Source: an uncultured Chloroflexota bacterium
Lineage (GTDB): Bacteria; Chloroflexota; Dehalococcoidia; CAUJGQ01
Assembly (NCBI GenBank): GCA_937879875.1
Contig: CALFMN010000102.1
Coordinates: forward strand, 1 to 64,000
Direction: 5' to 3'
Length of the DNA stretch: 64,000 nt
Numbering within the stretch: the stretch's first letter is position 1; the number at the start of each line of letters is the position of its first letter. A program made the translations under genes and the position numbers. This document shows, piece by piece, positions 1 to 8,099 of this stretch. A model generated the notes under the pieces. It saw nothing but the letters and a program-made list of their open reading frames with translations. It did no database searches and was not told the origin of the DNA.

Positions 1-75
1 ATATGCTCTTCCATCGTGGCGGATCTCCTGTCGCTTGTGTATGGGAGAGAAGGGGGTCGGGGGGTTATGAGGGTC
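1..75. repeat. Intergenic repeat family 1, copy A (partial)
   Basis: Right-hand end of a repeat also found at 11189-11472, 36792-36997 and 45177-45342. The shared tail is a TATGGGAGAGA-type block, then a G-rich run, then TGAGGG. The window edge cuts its left part. The TAA stop of the leftward propeller gene (65-67) lies inside the repeat tail, so the repeat supplies the end of that gene. Confidence 0.6.
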
Positions 76-3000
76 CACGTCCCGCTCGCGCCCCCGCTTT
101 CTCCTTGCGGTCCAGGCTCTCCAGCGCCGGCGGCGCCACCGGGTCGAGGCCGGCCTCACGGATCGCACGGTTCAGCGCGGCCACATCGTTCGCCAGTACG
201 TCGCGCAGCCGGCCAAGCTGCACGTCGAGCTGCGCGGCAAGCTCGGCGAAGACCTCGCGCGCCTGCTTCGTCGGCGCCGCGTCGGCGCTGGCGATCACGG
301 GCGGCAGGCCGGCTAGCTTCGGTACCAGCTTCGCAGGGTAGTTCAGCCGATCCAGTGCGCCCTTTGCGCGGCTGTCGATCAGCTCAGCCTCGATCTCCGT
401 GAGCCGCTTCTTCAGCGCCGACGCGGCCTGTCGCAGCGCCGTACCGTTGTCCGCCGTCTTTGCCCGCGTCAGCCAGCGCTCCGCCTGGTCGCGCAGGTCG
501 CGCAGCTGGATCACGGCGCCGTTCGCCTCCGAAATGCGGTCGCGCACTTCGAGCGCAAAGGCGTACTGCGCCTCGAAGTCGGCCTGTGTCGCCGCCACGC
601 GCGGGTCTTTCAGGACCTCAAACGGCTGTGTCTGGCTCTCGCCGTTCACGCTCAGCCGCACCTGGTAGCTGCCGGGCGGCACGACCGGGCCGGCCACCTG
701 CACGTCGGTCAGCGTCTCGCCGGGCAGCTTGCGGGCGTCGACGCCGCGCATGTTCCAAAGGAAGCGGTTGGCGCCCGCCTGCTTCGGCACCCGCAGCTCT
801 TCGGCCTCCGCGGCCTTCGCCTCGGCCGTCTGGGCCTCGACGCCTTCCTCGCCCTCTTCACCCTCGGCCGGCGCCTCCACGGACGTTGCCGGCTCGGCCT
901 CGTCCGGCTTGCTGGTGAAGGCCTTGAGCTCGTTGCCCCGAGCGTCGAGGAACGTCAGCGTAACAGCGCCTTGCGGCTCCTCTTTGAGCCAGTACGTCAC
1001 GATCACGCCGTCCGGCGGGTTCTTGCCGGCGTCGAGCACGGTGCGGATCAGTTCGCCGTGCTCGCCCTTCTTCTCGGTGAAGGTCACGGCCCAGCCGAGG
1101 CCCATGTTGTAGTTCTTGCCCGCGTCGGCCGGGCGGCCGGCGCCGGGCAGCGGCCGCGTTCGATACGTCGGCCGCGGCTGGAAGAGGTGCAGTGCCTTGC
1201 CCGCGATCTCGCCCGCCAGTTGCCGCAACGGCGACAGATCGTCCAGCACCCAGAACGAGCGGCCGTGCGTGGCGGCGACGAGGTCGGTGTCCTTCACCTG
1301 CAGATCGTGCACGGGCACAGCGGGCAGGTTGGTTTGCAGCGGCTGCCAGCTCGCGCCGTCGTCGAAGCTGACGTAGACGCCGCGCTCCGTGCCGGCGTAG
1401 AGCAGGCCGCGCCGCGTCGGGTCTTCGCGGATCACGCGGGTGATGTCGCCGTCGCTCAGGCCGTTGGTGATCGGCTGCCAGGATTTGCCGTAGTCGCTGG
1501 TCTTGAGCAGGATGGGGCGGAAGTCGTCCAGCTTGTAGCGCGTGGCGGCGACGTAGGCGGTGGCGGCGTCGTGCGGCGAGGGCTCGATCGTGCAGATCGT
1601 GCTCCACTCGGGCAGGTCGGGCGGCGTGAGGTTCTGCCAGCTGCTGCCGTCGCGCGAGAGGTGGAGCAGGCCGTCGTCCGATCCGGCCCAGAGCAGCCTG
1701 CGTTCAAGCGGCGACTCGGCCAGGGCGAAGACGGTGCAGTAGTGCTCGGCGCCGGTCGTGTCCTTCGTGATCGGCCCGCCGGAGGGGCCGAGCTTGCTCG
1801 CGTCGTTGCGGGTGAGGTCCGGGCTGATCGGCTCCCAGCTCGAGCCTTCATCGAAAGACTGAAAGACGCGTTCGCCGGTGACGTAGAGCGTGTTCGGGTC
1901 GTGGGGCGAGATCAGGATCGGATAGGTCCACTGAAAGCGGTGTTTCAAGTCTTTGGCGCCGTAGCCGCTGTAGACCTCCGGCCACACGGTGACGATGCGC
2001 GTCTGCGCCGTGCCGTGGTCGTAGCGCAGCAGCGAGCCGCCGCCGCCCGGCGAGCTGCCCACGGCGCCGGAAAAGACGACGTTCGGGTTGTCCGGCCGGA
2101 CTTGAATATGCCCGCTCTCCGAGCTGCCGACAGCGTAGCACTCGCCCCAGGGGATGGCGCCCGCTGCCGAGCGGCTGGGTACGCTGATCGCGGAGTTGTC
2201 CTGCTGGGTGCCGTAGACGCGGTAGGGGAACTGCGTGTCGATCGCGACGTGGTAGAACTGCGCGGTAGGCTGGTTGTAGATCGTGGACCAGCTCGCGCCG
2301 GCGTTGTAGCTGACGCAGGCGCCGCCGTCGTTGCCCTCGATCATGCGCTGCGGGTCGGCGGGGTCGATCCAGAGGTCGTGGTTGTCGCCGTGCGGCGTGG
2401 TCACGGGCGTGAACGTCTTGCCGCCGTCGCTGGAGCGCCACATTTTGAGATTGAGGCTGTAGACCGTCTCGGCGTCCTGCGGGTCGGCGAAGATGTGCAT
2501 GTAGTACCAGGGCCGCTGGCGGATGTCGCGGTCCTCGCTGATGCGCTGCCAGTTCTCGCCGGCGTCATCCGAGCGGAACAGCCCGCCCTCCTCCGCCTCG
2601 ACGATCGCCCAGACGCGCCCCGCCTTCGCCGGTGAGACGGCGACGCCGATGCGGCCCTTGATGCCTTTGGGCATGCCCGGCTTGTCCGAGAGATTCTGCC
2701 AGCTCTCGCCGCCATCGGTCGAGCGGTAGAGGCCCGAGTCCGGCCCGCCGCTTTCCAGCGTCCACGGCGTGCGGATCACCTGCCAGATCGCGGCGTAGAG
2801 CAGGCGCGGATTGTGCGGGTCCATCGAAAGGTCGGCGGCGCCGGCGCGCTCGCTGACGAACAGCGACTGCTGCCAGCTCTGGCCGCCGTCCTGCGAGCGG
2901 AAGACACCGCGTTCTTTGTTCGGCCCGAAGGCGTGGCCCAGCGCCGCGATGTAGACCGTGTCCGGGTCGTTGGGGTGCACGCGCACGCGGCTGATATGGC

Positions 3001-3358
3001 GCGTGTCCGCCAGACCGAGGTGCTGCCAGCTTCTGCCCGCATCGGTGGAGCGGTAGACGCCGTCGCCGTGGAGCACGTTGCCGCGGATGCAAGCCTCGCC
3101 CATGCCGGCGTAGATCACGTTCGGATCGGCGTCGGCGACGGCGATCGCGCCGACGGGCGCGGTCTTGAGGAAGCCGTCGGAGACGTTCTCCCAGTAGGTG
3201 CCGGCGTCCGTGGTCTTCCAGACGCCGCCGCCGCAGGCGCCGAAGTAGAACGTGGCCGGCTCAGCCGGGTCGCCGGCCACGGCCACGACACGCCCGCCGC
3301 GCGGCGGGCCGATCATCCGCCACTCCATCGTCTTGAGCAGAGCCTGATCCATCGGCAT
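65..3358 (-). CDS. Sortilin/BNR-type beta-propeller protein (VPS10-like glycosyl hydrolase-fold)
   Basis: Protein of 1097 aa. At least nine Asp-box signatures of the form S/T-x-D-x-G-x-S/T-W (for example STDGGESW, SQDGGQSW, SFDDGASW) are spread over roughly residues 60-680, which is typical of one or two BNR/VPS10-like propellers. A Glu/Ala-rich linker lies near residue 840. The C-terminal part (about 940-1090) is helical and Gln/Arg/Glu-rich, probably a coiled coil. The ATG at 3358 is preceded by GGGAGG at 6 nt spacing and starts at the conserved MEWRMIGP-type beginning; the in-frame ATG at 3616 lies upstream of that site. With this start there is no signal peptide, although many relatives are secreted, so location is unclear. 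Relatives are often annotated as glycosyl hydrolases, but no catalytic residues are recognised and the substrate is unknown. Confidence 0.85.
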   Translation of the reverse strand: MPMDQALLKTMEWRMIGPPRGGRVVAVAGDPAEPATFYFGACGGGVWKTTDAGTYWENVSDGFLKTAPVGAIAVADADPNVIYAGMGEACIRGNVLHGDGVYRSTDAGRSWQHLGLADTRHISRVRVHPNDPDTVYIAALGHAFGPNKERGVFRSQDGGQSWQQSLFVSERAGAADLSMDPHNPRLLYAAIWQVIRTPWTLESGGPDSGLYRSTDGGESWQNLSDKPGMPKGIKGRIGVAVSPAKAGRVWAIVEAEEGGLFRSDDAGENWQRISEDRDIRQRPWYYMHIFADPQDAETVYSLNLKMWRSSDGGKTFTPVTTPHGDNHDLWIDPADPQRMIEGNDGGACVSYNAGASWSTIYNQPTAQFYHVAIDTQFPYRVYGTQQDNSAISVPSRSAAGAIPWGECYAVGSSESGHIQVRPDNPNVVFSGAVGSSPGGGGSLLRYDHGTAQTRIVTVWPEVYSGYGAKDLKHRFQWTYPILISPHDPNTLYVTGERVFQSFDEGSSWEPISPDLTRNDASKLGPSGGPITKDTTGAEHYCTVFALAESPLERRLLWAGSDDGLLHLSRDGSSWQNLTPPDLPEWSTICTIEPSPHDAATAYVAATRYKLDDFRPILLKTSDYGKSWQPITNGLSDGDITRVIREDPTRRGLLYAGTERGVYVSFDDGASWQPLQTNLPAVPVHDLQVKDTDLVAATHGRSFWVLDDLSPLRQLAGEIAGKALHLFQPRPTYRTRPLPGAGRPADAGKNYNMGLGWAVTFTEKKGEHGELIRTVLDAGKNPPDGVIVTYWLKEEPQGAVTLTFLDARGNELKAFTSKPDEAEPATSVEAPAEGEEGEEGVEAQTAEAKAAEAEELRVPKQAGANRFLWNMRGVDARKLPGETLTDVQVAGPVVPPGSYQVRLSVNGESQTQPFEVLKDPRVAATQADFEAQYAFALEVRDRISEANGAVIQLRDLRDQAERWLTRAKTADNGTALRQAASALKKRLTEIEAELIDSRAKGALDRLNYPAKLVPKLAGLPPVIASADAAPTKQAREVFAELAAQLDVQLGRLRDVLANDVAALNRAIREAGLDPVAPPALESLDRKEKAGARAGRGPS

Positions 3359-3476
3359 CGCTAACCTCCCGCGTGGCTGTCTCGGCCACCGCGCAGAGAA
3401 TACAATTTCTACGGTGCGCGTGTCAGGCAGCGGGGGCGATCGGGGCGACGGCGCGCTGAAATCTGGAGGTTTGGTC

Positions 3477-4361
3477 GTGGTGGTGAATGCGTGGCCGGAG
3501 ATCTTCGACGCGGAGCGACCCGCTTTTGGCAGCGCCGAATTACCTGATGGTCTGTTCTTCGCCTGTGACAATTGGCGCCTGGCGGGTCGCTGGGACGAGG
3601 CCGTCGTTCTGCTCAATGCCGCGCGTCCCCTCGCCCGGGACTACGGTGCGGAGGAGGAGGGCCGCCTGCTGGGGACGCTGGTGTGTACGTTGAACGACTG
3701 CTTCCACTTCCGCGCAGATCCCGGTGATCCGCTGGAGCGAGCGCTGGAGGACCTGACCGAGGTTGCAGAACAGGCGCACAGCGATCTGCTGTGCGCCGCG
3801 GCCTGGGATCAACGTGGTCTGGCCTTGCACTACGCCTATCTCAATGACCGCAACGCCGGCGAATTGCCCGAAGAACTGCAGTGTTTTGAGCGGGGCCTGC
3901 GCCTGCGCCAGGCGATCGGCCACACCGCGTATGAGGCCGAGTCCCTGTTCCATATTGGGTTGGTCCATCAGGTAGTGCGCGGCGACAGCAGCGCCGCACG
4001 GCCATACTTCGAACGCGCAAACAACATGGCACGACAGAGCGACAGCAGTGAACTGGCATCGTATACGGCGCGGCACCTGGGCTTTATCTACGTTCAGAAC
4101 GGCGACACGTCCGCTGCCGAAGCTGCCCTGATCGAGTCGCTGCGGCTGCGCCGCATAGAAAGCTTCGTTCCGGGTATCGCCAGCGCCATGCTCACCCTGG
4201 CCGGCTTTCTCGCTCAGATCTACCAGCGCAACGCCGAAGCCATAGCGCTGGCGGGAGAGGCGCGAACCATGCTGTCCGGCATCGGCGCGACGGCGTATCT
4301 TGCGATCGCAGACCGGCAGCTCGAAGAGTTGCGGTCGTCGCACTCCGGTGGCAGCCGCTGA
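3477..4361 (+). CDS. Tetratricopeptide-repeat protein
   Basis: Protein of 294 aa built from helical repeats. TPR-like pairs are visible in the middle and C-terminal half (blocks around AESLFHIGLVHQ, ARHLGFIYVQNGD and SAMLTLAGFLAQ). It resembles the C-terminal TPR domains found after NB-ARC or LuxR-type ATPases, but no such domain is present, so it is a stand-alone repeat protein and probably a protein-interaction partner. I start at GTG 3477 because GGAGGT (3465-3470) lies 6 nt upstream; a GTG at 3414 is possible but has no ribosome site. A TACAAT box (3401-3406) in the gap could be its -10. Its TGA overlaps the ATG of the next gene (TGATG), so the two are translationally coupled. The cellular role is unknown. 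Confidence 0.75.
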   Translation: MVVNAWPEIFDAERPAFGSAELPDGLFFACDNWRLAGRWDEAVVLLNAARPLARDYGAEEEGRLLGTLVCTLNDCFHFRADPGDPLERALEDLTEVAEQAHSDLLCAAAWDQRGLALHYAYLNDRNAGELPEELQCFERGLRLRQAIGHTAYEAESLFHIGLVHQVVRGDSSAARPYFERANNMARQSDSSELASYTARHLGFIYVQNGDTSAAEAALIESLRLRRIESFVPGIASAMLTLAGFLAQIYQRNAEAIALAGEARTMLSGIGATAYLAIADRQLEELRSSHSGGSR

Positions 4362-4945
4362 TGGCGCGCATTCCGCTGGTCGAGTACGAGACCGCCCCGC
4401 GCGAGGTCCGCGCCCTGTACGACGCCCACGGCGGACCGGGGCAGCGCAACGTGGCGAAGCTGTTCGCCAACCAGGCCGACTTCCTCGCCGGCTTCTATGC
4501 CTTCGTGGACGGCCTCTACCGGCATAACGAACTGCCGGCGCGGCTGCGCGAACTGGCGTACCTGCGCGCCTCGCAGCTCAACTCCTGCCACTACTGAGTG
4601 CCGACGCACCTGGCGCTCGGTTCGAGCGCCGGCATCACGGATGAAGAGCTGTCCTGGCTGAACGGCTGGCCAGAGGCGCCTGTCTTCGACGAAACGGACC
4701 GCCTCGTGCTGCGCTACGCCGACGTTCTGACACGAGAGAACCGCGTCGACGCCGATCTGTACGCCGCGCTCTCGGTCTGCTTCCCGCCGCGGCAACTGTT
4801 CGAGTTGTGCCTGGCCGTCAGCCTGGCCTCGCTGGTCAACCGCGTCCACGCCACGTTTCTCACGGATGTGGACGAGCGCACCGCCGCCAGGGTGCAAAGC
4901 ATGGATCTGCACGAACGGCGCGCCGGCAGCGCGGATACCGGCTGA
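4361..4945 (+). CDS. CMD/AhpD-like selenoprotein (Sec at codon 79, in-frame TGA 4595-4597)
   Basis: Read through the TGA, this is a 194-residue carboxymuconolactone-decarboxylase-family protein, the normal length for the family. The motif reads C76-H-Y-U79-V-P-T-H83, that is CxxUxxxH where relatives have CxxCxxxH. In AhpD the second Cys is the attacking thiol activated by the His, so Sec there is chemically sensible. The upstream half (LRELAYLRASQLNS) and downstream half (LALGSSAGITDEEL, then RLVLRYADVLT) both match the family with no frame change. The downstream GTG at 4598 has no ribosome site and would give a protein lacking the redox motif. A SECIS-like hairpin follows the TGA, and SelB is encoded at 49388-51271. 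Expected role: peroxide or disulfide redox chemistry in the cytoplasm. The gene is coupled to the TPR gene by TGATG overlap. The alternative is a nonsense-mutated pseudogene. Confidence 0.82.
4610..4632 (+). promoter_or_regulatory. Bacterial SECIS-like hairpin
   Basis: Ten consecutive pairs: C4610 T G G C G C T C G4619 with C4623 G A G C G C C G G4632 (one of them T-G). The apical sequence is GGUUC if the closing G-C is open, giving the GGU loop expected of bacterial SECIS elements. The loop starts 22 nt after the TGA and the stem starts 12 nt after it, within the spacing known for SelB-dependent elements. It lies inside the coding region, as is normal in bacteria. Confidence 0.75.
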
Positions 4946-5085
4946 ACCGAGGGACTGCGCGAAACTCGAACTGCTGTGCCTCGGCGGCCTGTTCCACGTC
5001 GAGCCCACGATCTTATGACCAGCAACGCGTGAGCCATCCCAATACCCACACCACGAGCAGGGGTCCGCAAGCGGGCGTTCGCCAT

Positions 5086-6090
5086 ATGATGGATCGCGTA
5101 TCTAGCCAGGAGCACATCGCGTTGATACCTTCCGGCATCGATGATCGCCTGCTCGACAGCCTGGTACCTGGCGGCGCTCGTGCCCTGGCGAGCAGGGATA
5201 GCCAGAAGGCTATTCCAGCGATCGCGAAGGATCAGGCGCTACTCCGCGAAATCGAAGATGCGATCCAGACGTTGCCCACCTCGCATAACCTGCTCACCGG
5301 CGACGGTCGCAGCATGGCACACATTCCCGATGCCAGTGTTCACCTCGTCGTGACGTCACCGCCGTACTGGACGCTGAAGGAGTATGCCGACCATCCTGCT
5401 CAGCTTGGCCACGTCGACGACTACACGCTGTTTTTGGACGAACTGGACAAGGTGTGGAGTGAGGCCTTCCGTGTGCTTGTACCGGGAGGACGCCTCGTTG
5501 TCGTAGTTGGTGATGTATGTCTGCCGCGCCGCCGGTTTGGCCGCCACGTCGTTTTTCCGTTGCATGCCAGCATTCAAGAACATTGCCGCACCATTGGCTT
5601 CGACAACCTGGCGCCGATCATTTGGCACAAAATTGCAAACGCGAAGCTGGAAGTAGAGAACGGATCCAGCTTTCTCGGCAAGCCCTACGAGCCAAACGGG
5701 ATCATCAAAAACGACATAGAGTATATTTTGTTTCAGAGAAAGCCAGGAGGATATCGACAGCCGTCGCTTGCGGCACGGATTCTCTCGGTGATCCCCGCTG
5801 AGGCTCATAAGGACTGGTTTCAACAGATTTGGACATTGCCCGGTGCTTCAACTCGGCGGCATCCGGCGCCGTTCCCGCTCAAGCTGGCTGAGCGTCTGGT
5901 GCGGATGTTCTCATTCGCCGGAGACACCGTGCTTGACCCGTTCATGGGCACGGGGACGACGAACCTGGCCGCCCGTCGCTGGGGCAGGAACAGCATCGGC
6001 ATCGAGGTTATCCCGGAGTATCACGACCTCGCTCAGCGCCGGATGGATGCCCGAGATGGTGTGCAACTGGCACTCGCATCAGGGGAATGA
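5086..6090 (+). CDS. DNA methyltransferase of the type II R-M pair (beta-class, N6-A or N4-C)
   Basis: Protein of 334 aa. The catalytic motif IV TSPPYW lies at residues 90-95. The AdoMet-binding motif I (DPFMGTGTT) follows near residue 284, and this IV-before-I order defines the beta class. The target base cannot be read from the sequence; N4-cytosine or N6-adenine are both possible. ATG 5086 is followed directly by a second ATG (5089), and no strong ribosome site is seen. Its TGA overlaps the ATG of the endonuclease gene (ATGA), so the pair is coupled. The expected role is to protect host DNA at the site cut by the endonuclease. Base composition of the pair looks lower in GC than the neighbours by eye, in line with horizontal transfer. 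Confidence 0.88.
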   Translation: MMDRVSSQEHIALIPSGIDDRLLDSLVPGGARALASRDSQKAIPAIAKDQALLREIEDAIQTLPTSHNLLTGDGRSMAHIPDASVHLVVTSPPYWTLKEYADHPAQLGHVDDYTLFLDELDKVWSEAFRVLVPGGRLVVVVGDVCLPRRRFGRHVVFPLHASIQEHCRTIGFDNLAPIIWHKIANAKLEVENGSSFLGKPYEPNGIIKNDIEYILFQRKPGGYRQPSLAARILSVIPAEAHKDWFQQIWTLPGASTRRHPAPFPLKLAERLVRMFSFAGDTVLDPFMGTGTTNLAARRWGRNSIGIEVIPEYHDLAQRRMDARDGVQLALASGE

Positions 6091-6851
6091 CCGGCGTGTT
6101 TCTCGTTCCATCGTACGTATTCGCCGAGGCCGTACGGGCGTTCTGGGGGACTCGCATGCGCCAGTCGAGTGCCCAGACAGCTCGCGGTACGGCCGATCAG
6201 GGTGCGCGCGGCGCTGTCACCGGCGGCGCGCAGATGAACGGCTTTGTGCGAACCATTGTGACACTGATGGTCAACTCAGGAGTGAGGCCAGAGTCCATCT
6301 TTGTGGATCGTGGTGCTATCCCGATGGACTACGGCGCGGGCAGCACGACAAGCTTGCCTGGCTACTACCGCCCCACGAAGAAGTGGGACATCGTGGTAGT
6401 TGAGCGTGGAGATCTCATCGCTGCAATTGAACTGAAGTCCCAGATCGGACCATCTTTCGGGAATAACTTCAACAACCGGACCGAAGAGGCGATCGGAACC
6501 GCGGCCGATATCTGGACAGCCTATCGCGAGGGCGCGTTCGGTACGTCCGCGACTCCCTGGCTTGGCTACCTTTTCTTGCTCGAAGATTGTGCGGACTCCC
6601 GGAGACCGGTCCCAGCTCGAACGCCGCACTTTGCGGTGTTTCCGGAGTTCGTCGGAGCTTCGTACGCGCTTCGCTATGAGTTGCTGTGTCGAAGGCTGGT
6701 CCGTGAACGCCAGTACAGCGCGGCCTGCTTTCTCATGGCCGACGCGGCACACGCCGATGCGGCAGAGAACTATACCGAGCCCGCTCAGGATCTCGCCGGT
6801 GAGCGTTTTCTGACGCAACTATTGTCGCACGTGTCAGCCAATGCCCGGTAG
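6087..6851 (+). CDS. XhoI/PaeR7I-family type II restriction endonuclease
   Basis: Protein of 254 aa. The segment GYYRPTKKWDIVVV...AAIELKSQIGPSFGNNFNNR is the hallmark block of PaeR7I/XhoI-like enzymes. It contains a PD-(D/E)xK-type site with D101, E115 and K117. The later block PWLGYLFLLEDC is also typical. PaeR7I and XhoI cut CTCGAG, so that specificity is a reasonable guess here; CTCGAG occurs in this window (for example near 7345), so host DNA would need methylation. The gene overlaps the methyltransferase by 4 nt. The residues before the family block (about 1-50) are less certain, and a start at ATG 6156 or 6234 is possible. Confidence 0.88.
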   Translation: MTGVFLVPSYVFAEAVRAFWGTRMRQSSAQTARGTADQGARGAVTGGAQMNGFVRTIVTLMVNSGVRPESIFVDRGAIPMDYGAGSTTSLPGYYRPTKKWDIVVVERGDLIAAIELKSQIGPSFGNNFNNRTEEAIGTAADIWTAYREGAFGTSATPWLGYLFLLEDCADSRRPVPARTPHFAVFPEFVGASYALRYELLCRRLVRERQYSAACFLMADAAHADAAENYTEPAQDLAGERFLTQLLSHVSANAR

Positions 6852-6894
6852 TAGGGCGCGGTTTCGCTGAGCTGGTTCATCGACAGGCGCAACG

Positions 6895-7596
6895 TCATCC
6901 GTAGTCAGGAATCTGGCCGAAGCGCTCGCGCAGGCCGGCGCGGCCGGCAGGCGTGAGGCGCACCGCACGGCTCGATGGACGCGGCTCAATCCAGCGCAGC
7001 TCGATCAGCCGGCGGGCCAGCGCCGTGGCCAGCGACCCGGCGAGATGGTGCCGCCGCTGGGTCCGGTCAAGGCAGGGGCGCAGCAGCGGGCGCCGTGCAC
7101 GGCAGAGCGCGGCGATGTCGATACCGAACGTGCCGAACGCCGAGCGGCCAGGCTCGGTCAGTTCGAAGCCGCCCTCTGTACGGCTGATCCAGCCGCCTGC
7201 AACCAGCGCCTCGGTCAGCCTTACACCGAGCGTTCCGGCCAGGTGGTCGTAGCAGAGGCGGGCGAAACGCAGCTCCGAAGCGATCCGTGGCCCGTCTTCG
7301 TGCGGCTCGGCAGCGGACAGCGTCTCATTGAGCAGGGCGAGCGCCTCGAGAGTGCGCACAACCCGCGCGCCGGCGATGCGGAAATAGCGGTGCCGGCCCT
7401 GCTGCTCGACGGCGAGCAGACCGGCCTCAAGCAGGCGCGCGAGATGGCTGCTGGCGGTTTGCGGCGTCACGCGGGCGCGACGAGCGAGCTCGCCGGCGGG
7501 TAGGGCGCGCCCATCGCTGAGCGCGGCAAGCATGGCGGCGCGCGCCGGCTCGGCAAGCAAAGCCGCAGTCGTGGTGATCTCTGCGTCGCGCAGCAT
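6895..7596 (-). CDS. ArsR-family HTH transcriptional regulator
   Basis: Protein of 233 aa. The N-terminal winged helix (residues about 5-75) has the ArsR pattern LLAEPARAAMLAALSDG, then ELARRARVTPQTASSHLARLLEAGLL, then a basic wing RHRYFRI. The C-terminal 150 residues form a second helical region ending with a second winged-helix-like block (ARRLIELRWIEP...RAVRLTPAGRAGL). This long-ArsR architecture is common in Actinobacteria and Chloroflexota. No metal-binding CxC pattern is visible near the recognition helix, so the ligand is unknown. It is divergent from the SnoaL-like gene at 7661 with about 65 bp between starts, and that gene is its most likely target. Confidence 0.85.
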   Translation of the reverse strand: MLRDAEITTTAALLAEPARAAMLAALSDGRALPAGELARRARVTPQTASSHLARLLEAGLLAVEQQGRHRYFRIAGARVVRTLEALALLNETLSAAEPHEDGPRIASELRFARLCYDHLAGTLGVRLTEALVAGGWISRTEGGFELTEPGRSAFGTFGIDIAALCRARRPLLRPCLDRTQRRHHLAGSLATALARRLIELRWIEPRPSSRAVRLTPAGRAGLRERFGQIPDYG

Positions 7597-7660
7597 GCTT
7601 CGATGCTACTCGAAGCGATCGCCGCCTACCATTGCCGCAGCAACCAAAAGGAGCGAAACC

Positions 7661-8098
7661 ATGTCGCAAGAGCACAGCTCTGCCGCGGATTGCGCCCGCA
7701 TCTTCGAGCAGTGGCAGGAGCGGGCGCGGGCGGGCGATGTCGAAGGCACGCTGGCGCTCTACGCCGAGGACGCCGTGCTGGAATCGCCGCTCATTCCCGC
7801 CATCATGGGCGTGGAACGCGGCGTGCTGCGTGGCCACGCCGAGATCCGCCCGTTCTTCGAGGAAGGCACGCGCCGCCGTCCGAACGAGTTGGTGCGCTGG
7901 CACCGCAGCGGCGCCTACTTCTGCGCCAACGGCATGCTCGTCTGGGAGTACCCGCGCGAGGCGCCGGACGGCGATCAGGTCGACATCGCCGAGTTCATGG
8001 AGCTTCGCGACGGCAAGATTCAGCATCACCGCATCTACTGGGGCTGGTTCGGTGTGCGGATGCTGCAGCAGTCGGCGGCGCGAAAGGCGGCGCCCTGA
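7661..8098 (+). CDS. SnoaL-like / NTF2-superfamily protein
   Basis: Protein of 145 aa with the cone-shaped alpha+beta fold pattern: helix FEQWQERARAGDVEGTLALYAEDAVLESPL, then a GHAEIRPFFEEG segment, then strands ending MELRDGKIQHHRIYWGW. These match SnoaL-like polyketide cyclase or ketosteroid-isomerase-type proteins, which bind small hydrophobic substrates. The ATG at 7661 has AAAAGGAG 7 nt upstream. The gene is divergent from the ArsR-type regulator, which suggests ligand-responsive expression. The substrate is unknown. Confidence 0.82.
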   Translation: MSQEHSSAADCARIFEQWQERARAGDVEGTLALYAEDAVLESPLIPAIMGVERGVLRGHAEIRPFFEEGTRRRPNELVRWHRSGAYFCANGMLVWEYPREAPDGDQVDIAEFMELRDGKIQHHRIYWGWFGVRMLQQSAARKAAP

Positions 8099-8099
8099 G

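Noticed and set aside
971..2635. Long plus-strand ORF (554 codons) opposite the propeller gene
   Set aside because: Compositional shadow of a GC-rich gene; no family features and low-complexity RAG/VRR-type sequence.
4598..4945. GTG-started ORF directly after the TGA as an independent gene
   Set aside because: It has no ribosome site, begins in the middle of the CMD fold and lacks the redox motif; read-through with Sec explains both halves.
6087..6851. CTCGAG avoidance as evidence for the endonuclease specificity
   Set aside because: CTCGAG is present in the window (for example near 7345 and 16417), so avoidance gives no support; protection would be by methylation.
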